Below, piece by piece: positions 57,030 through 64,000 of a stretch of DNA of 64,000 nucleotides (its first letter is position 1; each line of letters starts with the position of its first letter). A program made the position numbers and the translations under genes. Below the pieces are notes generated by a model. The model was not told the DNA's origin. It worked only from the letters and a program-made list of their open reading frames with translations, and did no database searches. The DNA is from Flavobacteriaceae bacterium Ap0902 (GTDB lineage: Bacteria > Bacteroidota > Bacteroidia > Flavobacteriales > Weeksellaceae). The stretch covers positions 124,001-188,000 of the forward strand of contig WTFG01000002.1 in assembly GCA_009835005.1 (NCBI GenBank). The letters run 5' to 3'.

Positions 57030-58581
57030 AAAGAGAATCTATAATATATTTTTTCATTTACATACAGTGAGTGGTATTGTGATCAGTTGCGTCTTGTTTA
57101 TCCTATTCTTTGCAGGTGCATTTACCATGTTTAAAGAAGAGATAAAAATATGGGAACGAAAGCAGCCATCACAGCATATATCGCTATATGAAATGGACTT
57201 TGATAAAGTTTTAAATCTTTTAAACAAAGAATATAATTTATCTGGTAGAACCATCAATTTTTATTCATTGGGAGATACCAATTCAGTCCGTGTTTTTGTA
57301 GATCATTCTCATGCGGCAGAAGCGTCTGGTGAAGATTTAAAAACAGAAATATTAAATCTAAACCTAGAGGATTATTCATTAAAAACTTATGAAAAGGCTT
57401 ATTCTTACTCGGAATTTCTTTACCAACTTCATTTTTTAGACCATATCCCTGCCATAGGCATATACATAGCAGGATTCGTATCGTTGTTTTTTCTATTTGC
57501 TTTATTAACAGGTGTATACATACATTGGGATAAGATTGTAAAAAACTTTGTTCTTTTTCGCCCGATGGCAAAATGGAAAACAGTTTGGACAGATGCCCAT
57601 ACGGTACTCGGGACAATTGCTTTTCCATTTCAGTTGATTTTTGCAATTACGGGGGCTTATTTTTGTTTGAGTATTTTAATTTTATTACCTGCATATAGCC
57701 TATATGATAACGACGCAGAAAAGTTACTACAAGACCTGAGACCAGAAAGAACGCACGCCCCTTGGCAAGAGATCACCCATCAACAACCTTCCTCTATCAA
57801 TACATTTATAAAGGAATATAAAGATTATTTTCATGATTTTGATATTCAGCAAGTCTCTGTAGAAAATATAGATGGTAGCAATATGGCTTATCATATCGTT
57901 GGTGAATTAGATCCAGATTATCATTTTAACAGCCTAGGAGGTTTGGTGGTAGATGCTTATAGATTAGATATTTTAGAAGAGATTAATCCATCTGAAACGC
58001 CTTATAAATCAGAAATTCAAAAACTGCTAGTCAAACTCCATTTTGGGAAATTTGGTGGAATACTGAACAAGATTATCTATACAATTTTAGCATTCATTAC
58101 TTGTTTTATCATTTTATCTGGTGTTATGATATGGTTTACAGCAAGAAATAAAAAGAATAAAAACCCAAAACAAAGAAACTTTCATTACCAAGTCACTCAT
58201 ATTTATTTGGCCATTTGTATGGGAATGCTACCGATGACCGCCTTGGGATTTATTTGGGCTCGACTGCTACCAATTCTCGGTTTTGAAGGTCAGTCCATAT
58301 ATTACACAAGCTTTTATTATGCTATTTGGTTGTTACTCGCCCTGTACTTCATCTTCAAAAAAAATATGCAATATACCAATCAAGGGAATTTAATGCTGGG
58401 CGGAACCTTTTTTCTTTTAGTGCCTATGGCAGATATTTGGGTATCATATCTTTATGAAAACACTAAGCATCTAGAAATTTTCTCATTGATTAATATCTTA
58501 TGCTTCGTCATAGGAATTAGTTGCCTCTTTGCTTATCAAAAAGTAAAACAAAATCAAAGGTTGAAATTGTCTAAAGTGTAA
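57022..58581 (+). CDS. PepSY-associated TM domain protein, iron-uptake type
   Basis: A protein of 519 residues. The N-terminal helix (HTVSGIVISCVLFILFFAGAF), PepSY-TM motifs (HDHIPAIGIY-like LHFLDHIPAIGIYIAGFVSLFFLFALLTGVYIHW), DAHTVLGTIAFPFQ, and four or more helices in total match PepSY-associated membrane proteins, including ferric reductase-like proteins of siderophore systems. Histidines on helices could hold heme. It is the last gene of the TonB operon, overlapping the DUF3649-like gene. Confidence 0.82.
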   Translation: MNKKRIYNIFFHLHTVSGIVISCVLFILFFAGAFTMFKEEIKIWERKQPSQHISLYEMDFDKVLNLLNKEYNLSGRTINFYSLGDTNSVRVFVDHSHAAEASGEDLKTEILNLNLEDYSLKTYEKAYSYSEFLYQLHFLDHIPAIGIYIAGFVSLFFLFALLTGVYIHWDKIVKNFVLFRPMAKWKTVWTDAHTVLGTIAFPFQLIFAITGAYFCLSILILLPAYSLYDNDAEKLLQDLRPERTHAPWQEITHQQPSSINTFIKEYKDYFHDFDIQQVSVENIDGSNMAYHIVGELDPDYHFNSLGGLVVDAYRLDILEEINPSETPYKSEIQKLLVKLHFGKFGGILNKIIYTILAFITCFIILSGVMIWFTARNKKNKNPKQRNFHYQVTHIYLAICMGMLPMTALGFIWARLLPILGFEGQSIYYTSFYYAIWLLLALYFIFKKNMQYTNQGNLMLGGTFFLLVPMADIWVSYLYENTKHLEIFSLINILCFVIGISCLFAYQKVKQNQRLKLSKV

Positions 58582-58643
58582 TTTTATACTAATTTATTTA
58601 TATTGAATATCTTCTTTTAATTTAGAGATTATATAAATAATCT

Positions 58644-58916
58644 TTATAAATTAAATTCTAAATCATCATCTGCACCTATCATTTCATATTTCCACTCGGC
58701 AGGTTCAAATTTACAGTAGGGTAGATCCTCCCGCTCATCTTCACTTAGATTATTTATGAAATCAAGGGTATTAGTCGCAGGGCAAACCGTCATAGCCCCC
58801 TCATCACTATACAATGCAAAACTATAAATCCCTTCATCCGCATGTTTCTCAAACATTTCAATAAAGGCCCTTTTCGTCGCTTTTTCTATTTTGGTTTGTA
58901 AGGCTTGGAAGTTCAT
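58644..58916 (-). pseudogene. DUF4303-like gene, C-terminus missing
   Basis: A 90-residue frame opening MNFQALQTKIEKATKRAFIEMFEKH, then YSFALYSDEGAMTVCPATNT and EPAEWKYEMIGADD. These match the first half of DUF4303 proteins (about 150-180 residues). The frame stops at 58644 and the DNA after it has no continuing match, so the end is deleted. It starts 3 bp beyond the stop of the restriction endonuclease gene, whose insertion may have caused the change. Function unknown. Confidence 0.55.
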
Positions 58917-58919
58917 GAA

Positions 58920-59750
58920 TCATTCTTTGAAATAAATAAATAAGCTCTCAATATTCTTTGCTCTATTAGTTGGGTCAGTTACTTCAACTTCCTCTATTGT
59001 AAATTGGCTTTTAGAAATTTTATTTTTTGAATCTTCTGGAAAATTGTTAAATATTGATTTCGGAATTAATGCTTTAACTTCAAATTTAGTATTATTCCAA
59101 TCTTTAATCAGATTAGAAAAAACTTTTTGAGGATGATCAATGACCCACATTCCTCTTACTCTCAATCTTGTTATATTAAGACTATCAATACCTGTTGCCC
59201 CACCCAACTCGTTACCTTCATAGTCATCATTTAAATTAACTCTTATATTGTCAATAATCTCCTCATAAACTTCTGGCAAATCACAGAAAACCCTTCCATA
59301 AACAAACCACAATGATTTTATATGTTTACTTCCCTTGGGAATGTAACCAAAACAATAAATCATTTCTTTTTCTTCCCAAGGCTTATCTTCGCAAATCAAT
59401 GCAGAACTTTTAATTCTTGTATCACAAGATTTAAGAGTATGCTTAGGATATGAACTATTTAGCTGAATAGTAGATTCAGAAGTTGACTTCTTCACTTCCA
59501 ATGCATGACCATTCCTTAAAATCGCGTCTGGAATTTTGTTTTTTGAGCCTAGAAATGAAAAAGTTTTTTGATGTTCATTAATGCGTTTTTCATTATCTTT
59601 AATATGAAAAGAATTACTAAATGCATCAAAAATATACTCTTCTAACGCTTCACCCATATTTTGTGCACGGTTATTTCCTTGAGTATATTCATTAATTTCA
59701 TAATCTTTATTTTCTGCGATATTTACAAGTGCTTCTAAGATATTCATCAT
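58920..59750 (-). CDS. Type II restriction endonuclease, NgoPII family (probable GGCC)
   Basis: A protein of 276 residues that matches the NgoPII restriction endonuclease family throughout: [19 protein letters not shown], the PD-(D/E)xK-like [38 protein letters not shown]. NgoPII cuts GGCC. Its gene overlaps the methyltransferase gene by 4 bp, so it is translated after protection is made. Recognition sequence is inferred from both partners. Confidence 0.88.
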   Translation of the reverse strand: MMNILEALVNIAENKDYEINEYTQGNNRAQNMGEALEEYIFDAFSNSFHIKDNEKRINEHQKTFSFLGSKNKIPDAILRNGHALEVKKSTSESTIQLNSSYPKHTLKSCDTRIKSSALICEDKPWEEKEMIYCFGYIPKGSKHIKSLWFVYGRVFCDLPEVYEEIIDNIRVNLNDDYEGNELGGATGIDSLNITRLRVRGMWVIDHPQKVFSNLIKDWNNTKFEVKALIPKSIFNNFPEDSKNKISKSQFTIEEVEVTDPTNRAKNIESLFIYFKE

Positions 59751-60784
59751 GCTTCTATTATTTGTCTTAATTTTTCAGTGGCTAGAGGCTCAGATATTTC
59801 ATGGTTTTCAATTTGAAGCTTTATATTATCCGCTAAAAATTTTGCTAAATTGACTGGGACAGCATTGCCAATCATTTTATAACCAGCAGCAACGTTATTG
59901 TAGTAAAATTTGAAATCATCTGGAAAGGTTTGTATGCGAGCACATTCTCTTATACTTAACCTTCTATAAAGATGTTCTTTTCCTGAAACAAAGACCCTTT
60001 TATTTTGTTCTATAAATTTCATTTTTGGTGCTTGAGGATGCAATGGAGCATGTCTGCCACCAGCTTGAATTGTAAATGATTGTTCATCCCAGCTGCGGAC
60101 ACGATTTCTAGACATATACATTGTTGAGAATCCTCCAGTCATATATTCATGATTAGAAATAATACAGTTGTCTCCATTTGTTTTATTATTGTCTAATGCA
60201 GGCATTACATTTTCATGTAAATCACTAATGGCATCCTTTAAAGGTATTTTCTTAAATTTTACTTCTGGAAATTTAAATTTTAAATTCAAATCTTTTCTAA
60301 TACCCACAAAAAAGACTCTTTTTCTATCTTGAGGAACATTATAATCAGAAGCATTTAAAAGTTTAAAAGATAGTTCGTATCCAGCATCTTTAAACATTTC
60401 TTTAATATGCTTTAGAGCATCTTCATGGCGAGAAGCTAACATTCCACTGACGTTCTCCGCTAGAAAAAATTTTGGTTGTTTAGCTTTTAAAATTCTAATA
60501 AAATCAAAAAATAATTGCCCTCTTTTATCATTAATTCCTCTTAATGATCCTGCTTCACTCCAACTTTGACAGGGAGGACCACCAATTATTCCATCGCAAT
60601 CAGGAATTTCTTCTTCACTAATATTAACAATACTTCTTTTGTCTAAAATTGTGTTAACGTGATTTTTTTCATAGGTTTCCCATATATCTTTGTCAAATTC
60701 ATTCGCCCAAACAACATTAAACCCCGCTTGCTCAAAACCGAGGTCTAATCCTCCTGCTCCTGCAAAAAATGATACTATATTCAT
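59747..60784 (-). CDS. C5-cytosine DNA methyltransferase, HaeIII/NgoPII type (GGCC)
   Basis: A protein of 345 residues with all C5 methylase motifs: [16 protein letters not shown] (I), [12 protein letters not shown] (IV, nucleophile Cys72), LAENVSGM (VI), [10 protein letters not shown] (VIII) and GNAVPVNLA (X). The sequence between motifs VIII and IX (target recognition) follows M.HaeIII closely ([24 protein letters not shown]). It should methylate GGCC and protect host DNA. It overlaps both neighbours by 4 bp. Confidence 0.93.
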   Translation of the reverse strand: MNIVSFFAGAGGLDLGFEQAGFNVVWANEFDKDIWETYEKNHVNTILDKRSIVNISEEEIPDCDGIIGGPPCQSWSEAGSLRGINDKRGQLFFDFIRILKAKQPKFFLAENVSGMLASRHEDALKHIKEMFKDAGYELSFKLLNASDYNVPQDRKRVFFVGIRKDLNLKFKFPEVKFKKIPLKDAISDLHENVMPALDNNKTNGDNCIISNHEYMTGGFSTMYMSRNRVRSWDEQSFTIQAGGRHAPLHPQAPKMKFIEQNKRVFVSGKEHLYRRLSIRECARIQTFPDDFKFYYNNVAAGYKMIGNAVPVNLAKFLADNIKLQIENHEISEPLATEKLRQIIEA

Positions 60785-61095
60785 AAAATTCTTTCTTTAA
60801 TCTTTCTTCTATATTCTGCTTTCTCTTCTGCAACTTTTAAAATTTGTTTACTACAATTATATTCAAAAATCTTTTTTCCAATTTGATCCGCAATATATTC
60901 ATCTTGAAGTTCAGTTAAATCTAAGTCAAATACTCTTGCTAATAGAGAAAGTCTTTTTTCATCAAAGTCTCGTTTATTATTTTCAATTTTACTCAAATTG
61001 GCACTATCCAGATTCAACTTTGCAGCTAAATTTGTTAATGTCATTTTATTTTTTGTTCTTAATCTTCTTATATATTCCCCGAATGTTGCACTCAT
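60781..61095 (-). CDS. XRE-type controller protein of the RM system
   Basis: Starting at [13 protein letters not shown] (61095) gives 104 residues, the normal start of a lambda-repressor-like HTH; a longer frame from 61134 adds 13 residues without homology. Helix-turn-helix: [20 protein letters not shown]. Placed first in the C-M-R operon with 4-bp overlaps, it is a candidate controller that times endonuclease expression after the RM genes enter a new cell. Role inferred from position. Confidence 0.85.
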   Translation of the reverse strand: MSATFGEYIRRLRTKNKMTLTNLAAKLNLDSANLSKIENNKRDFDEKRLSLLARVFDLDLTELQDEYIADQIGKKIFEYNCSKQILKVAEEKAEYRRKIKERIL

Positions 61096-61179
61096 AAGAC
61101 TTGTCAATTTATGACAAAAATATATTATTTTCATGAAACTAACTAATTTTATTAGTTTATATAATATTAAGTTGTTTGT

Positions 61180-63282
61180 TCAAGAAATATGCGCCCAGCC
61201 CAGTTTTTTCTGATGATAGGCGATAAAGAATTCTTTGATGGATGCATTTTCTGGTTGGCTGAGTTGTGGATCTTTGGTGACCAAGGTTTCGGCGGCGTTT
61301 TTAGCGGCGGTAAAGATTGGTTTATCAGTTTGCAGGTCTGCGATTTTAAAATCTAAAATTCCACTTTGTTGAGTTCCCATCACGTTTCCAGGTCCCCGTA
61401 ATTCTAAATCTACTTCTGCAATACGGAAGCCGTCATTGGTCTCACACATGGTTTGGATTCTACGTTGTGCGGTTTCATTTAATTTATTTCCAGTCATTAG
61501 TACACAATAACTCTGTTCTGCCCCACGGCCAACGCGCCCACGCAATTGATGCAGTTGAGAAAGACCAAATTTCTCTGCACTTTCAATCACCATAATACTT
61601 GCGTTAGGTACATTCACGCCAACCTCTATCACGGTGGTGGCCACCATAATTTGAGTTTCACCCTTTACAAAACGTTGCATTTCAAAATCCTTATCTGCAG
61701 GTTTCATCTGTCCGTGTACCACACTCACGGCATAATCGGGCAGAGGGAAATAACGGGTAATACTTTCATAACCGTCCATTAAATCCTTATAATCCATTTT
61801 TTCTGATTCATCAATCAATGGATACACAATGTAAGCCTGCCTGCCCTTATTTACTTCATTTTTAATAAAATTAAAAACAGCAAGCCTGTCTTTGTCTCTT
61901 CTATGTACCGTTTTTATAGGTTTTCTACCTGCTGGTAATTCATCAATGATTGAAATGTCCAAATCCCCATACAACGTCATCGCGAGTGTCCTCGGGATAG
62001 GCGTTGCCGTCATAATTAATATATGTGGTGGGCGAGTAGCCTTGCGCCATAACTTCGCTCTTTGTGCCACTCCAAAACGATGTTGCTCATCTACAATGGC
62101 AAGTCCAAGATTTTTAAACCGTACTTTATCTTCTATCAAAGCATGTGTTCCCACCAAGATATCTAATGAACCATTTTCTAATTGCTCATGAATGATTCTA
62201 CGATCGGTAGTCTTCGCAGAGCCAGTGAGTAAGGCGATTTTAAATCCAATTTTATCGGCCTCTTCCTTCAATCCATAATAATGCTGTTGCGCAAGAATTT
62301 CTGTAGGTGCCATCAGTAAAGATTGAAAGCCATTATCGGCAGCCATGAGCATCGTCAGGAAGGCTACAATGGTTTTTCCACTTCCTACGTCTCCCTGTAA
62401 CAAGCGATTCATTTGTTGCTCTTTGGCTAAATTGGCTCTGATTTCTTTTAGCACACGCTTTTGTGCATTGGTAAGATTAAAACTTAAATGATTAAAATAA
62501 AAGTCGTTAAAATAAGTCCCTAATTCTTTAAAGGCATGCGAACGAAAATTTCTTTTCCCTATCGCTTTTTGCGTTTGCAGAGATAAATGTAAATAGAAAA
62601 ACTCTTCAAATTTTAGGCGCTTTTGTGCCTCTTCTAATTCCCTTACAGAATTTGGAAAATGAATATGTTGAAAGGCTTTTTTTCTACTGGTTAACTGGTA
62701 TACGCGACAAATCTGCTCTGATAAATTTTCTTTAATATAATTGCCCACTAATTTCCAAACCTCTAGTTGCATGGTCTGAAACACCCGATTATTAATACCC
62801 TTTTTCTGTGCTAATTCTGTATTGCTATAGACGGGTAGAAGCCCTTTGGTAGCCTTTTCGCTGTCAGGTTCTTCTATCTCTGGATGGGTGAAATTTATTT
62901 TTTGATTAAATATAGTGGGCTTTCCATAAATGATGATGGGCTTTTGTAAAAGTGCTCTAAACTTATCCATTTGCCACTTCGTGGTACGGAACCAAATCAA
63001 TTCTACCGAGCCAGTTTTATCTTGAAAGGTTGCAATCAGTCGTTTTTTCTTGCCTTCGCCAATTTCTCTGAGCGAAGTCATTTTACCTTTTACCTGAATT
63101 TCTGTACTAAAGGTTTGGATTTCTGCAATTGTATAATACTTTGTTCGGTCCACATATCGGAAAGGAAAGTGATAGAGTAAATCCCTGAATCTAAAAATAC
63201 CCAATTCTGCCGTTAAGACCTCGGCTCGCTTGGGGCCAACGCCTTTCAGGTATTCAATAGGGGTTAATAGGGGATTGCTCAT
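61180..63282 (-). CDS. recG: ATP-dependent DNA helicase RecG
   Basis: A protein of 700 residues starting at MSNPLLTPIEYLKGVGPKR (63282); the longer frame to 63381 adds 33 residues of AT-rich text outside the family and is rejected. Domains: wedge/OB fold (about 55-160), helicase 1 with Walker A GDVGSGKT and DEQHRFG (DExH), helicase 2 with QLRGRVGRG, and the RecG C-terminal domain. It regresses stalled replication forks and moves Holliday junctions. Confidence 0.96.
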   Translation of the reverse strand: MSNPLLTPIEYLKGVGPKRAEVLTAELGIFRFRDLLYHFPFRYVDRTKYYTIAEIQTFSTEIQVKGKMTSLREIGEGKKKRLIATFQDKTGSVELIWFRTTKWQMDKFRALLQKPIIIYGKPTIFNQKINFTHPEIEEPDSEKATKGLLPVYSNTELAQKKGINNRVFQTMQLEVWKLVGNYIKENLSEQICRVYQLTSRKKAFQHIHFPNSVRELEEAQKRLKFEEFFYLHLSLQTQKAIGKRNFRSHAFKELGTYFNDFYFNHLSFNLTNAQKRVLKEIRANLAKEQQMNRLLQGDVGSGKTIVAFLTMLMAADNGFQSLLMAPTEILAQQHYYGLKEEADKIGFKIALLTGSAKTTDRRIIHEQLENGSLDILVGTHALIEDKVRFKNLGLAIVDEQHRFGVAQRAKLWRKATRPPHILIMTATPIPRTLAMTLYGDLDISIIDELPAGRKPIKTVHRRDKDRLAVFNFIKNEVNKGRQAYIVYPLIDESEKMDYKDLMDGYESITRYFPLPDYAVSVVHGQMKPADKDFEMQRFVKGETQIMVATTVIEVGVNVPNASIMVIESAEKFGLSQLHQLRGRVGRGAEQSYCVLMTGNKLNETAQRRIQTMCETNDGFRIAEVDLELRGPGNVMGTQQSGILDFKIADLQTDKPIFTAAKNAAETLVTKDPQLSQPENASIKEFFIAYHQKKLGWAHIS

Positions 63283-63364
63283 AAAACAAAGATAATTAAA
63301 GTAAAATAAAGCAAATTTGTTTTTATTCTTATTATTTTTGAGAGATTTAGTAAAATTTAAATAC

Positions 63365-64000
63365 ATGAAAAATTTATTCAATACCCTTTTAATATGCTTG
63401 GCAGTTATGGTAACGGCACAGCAAAAATCTCAAGATTACCCAAGTTCTAAATATCCTGTAGATCAAGATATTTTTTCAAAATATAAATCTCAGTTTATAG
63501 AAATTGATGGCTATAAAATCAATGTAGAAATTTTAGGGGAAGGTGACCCAATTGTATTCTTACCAGGAGGTCCAGGAAACTCTCATGATTATATGCAAGG
63601 TGCTTTTGGACAGTATTATAAAACCAATAAATTGGTCTTTTTTGATTTTTTAGGAAGAGGGAAATCAGATGATGCTAAAGATGTTTCAGAATACGCTGTG
63701 AAGTCAGATACAGATTTGATTGAAAAATTAAGAAAGAAATTAAAACTAGGTAAAATTTCTGTGGTAGGACACTCTTATGGTACGGTTCCAGCACAGGATT
63801 ATGCAATCCGATATGGTGAGCATTTAGATAAAATGTTCTTGATTGCAGGTTTCCATAGTGGGCATATGTGGCAGGCTAACTGCGATAGTTATAACCATTA
63901 TTCTAAAACACATTTTCCAGAAATTTGGGCAAAAGTAGATTCGATTAGAAGTTTAGGTTATGTATCATCGGATCCAGCGCATCAAAAGATTTATGGAAGT
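63365..64000 (+). CDS. Secreted alpha/beta hydrolase (proline iminopeptidase-like), 5' part
   Basis: The frame is open from ATG 63365 to the window edge (212 codons). It has a signal peptide (MKNLFNTLLICLAVMVTAQ), LPGGPGNSHDYMQ (oxyanion-hole region), and the nucleophile elbow VVGHSYGTVPAQ. These match the alpha/beta hydrolase family near proline iminopeptidase. His and the second acid would lie outside the window. It diverges from recG. A TATTTTTG box lies at 63333-63340. Confidence 0.85.
   Translation, partial: MKNLFNTLLICLAVMVTAQQKSQDYPSSKYPVDQDIFSKYKSQFIEIDGYKINVEILGEGDPIVFLPGGPGNSHDYMQGAFGQYYKTNKLVFFDFLGRGKSDDAKDVSEYAVKSDTDLIEKLRKKLKLGKISVVGHSYGTVPAQDYAIRYGEHLDKMFLIAGFHSGHMWQANCDSYNHYSKTHFPEIWAKVDSIRSLGYVSSDPAHQKIYGS

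Noticed and set aside
63282-63381. Upstream start for recG at 63381
   Set aside because: The 33 additional residues are Asn/Lys/Phe-rich AT-type translation and overlap the divergent hydrolase start.

Overview
The window comes from a low-GC member of the Bacteroidota, most likely a flavobacterium (Weeksellaceae/Flavobacteriaceae type). Evidence: AT-rich DNA, TAnnTTTG-type -7 promoter boxes with almost no Shine-Dalgarno sites, many Bacteroidota-style lipoproteins, a fused alpha/beta 2-oxoacid dehydrogenase E1, the alternative GlmU-like protein, zinc-free L31 type B, and a flavobacterial carotenoid locus. I cannot name the genus from the sequence alone.

Layout. 1-25 kb is a dense housekeeping region: DUF3817 protein, ddl, PASTA protein, rluD, a beta-helix lipoprotein, rpmE2, a GlmU-like protein, a three-gene set that fits sulfonolipid (capnine) synthesis (cysteate-synthase-like, SDR, AONS-family enzyme), methylmalonyl-CoA mutase, 3-hydroxybutyryl-CoA dehydrogenase, guaA, ligA, an OmpA-type lipoprotein, a K+ channel with a zinc ribbon, a YihY protein, rlmH, a CPBP protease, a branched-chain 2-oxoacid dehydrogenase E1 and trmD.

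25-36 kb is an accessory and decaying region. It holds an unrecognised beta-helix protein, a lipoprotein, an AraC gene cut by an IS982-family element, a frameshifted IS1595-family element, and a stress-gene island. In the island the HPII-type catalase, YetF-like protein and PfpI look intact, but the GsiB/YflT-like gene, the DUF2383 gene and topoisomerase IB are damaged.

36-42 kb has a paired radical-SAM/DUF4130 DNA-repair set, then TetR, an ABC1/UbiB kinase and a DUF2867 SDR.

42-49 kb is rearranged. A secreted zinc-metalloprotease/lipoprotein pair sits between two 240-bp direct repeats, next to an intact and a broken SRPBCC gene. Beside it is a collapsed carotenoid cluster: the first codons of phytoene desaturase are fused in frame to crtZ, and the lycopene cyclase gene is cut to its first third. 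Its MarR-type regulator and TIGR01777 gene survive.

49-64 kb carries htpG, a frameshifted C10 (streptopain-like) peptidase with a partner lipoprotein, a TonB/PepSY iron-uptake operon, a truncated DUF4303 gene, a complete HaeIII/NgoPII-type (GGCC) restriction-modification system with its own controller, recG, and the 5' part of an alpha/beta hydrolase.

Themes: a probable sulfonolipid pathway with branched-chain acid supply nearby; two independent secreted protease plus lipoprotein pairs within 11 kb; and a large number of recent lesions (about ten broken genes in 31 kb), which suggests relaxed selection or a change of niche. No tRNA, rRNA or CRISPR array was seen.
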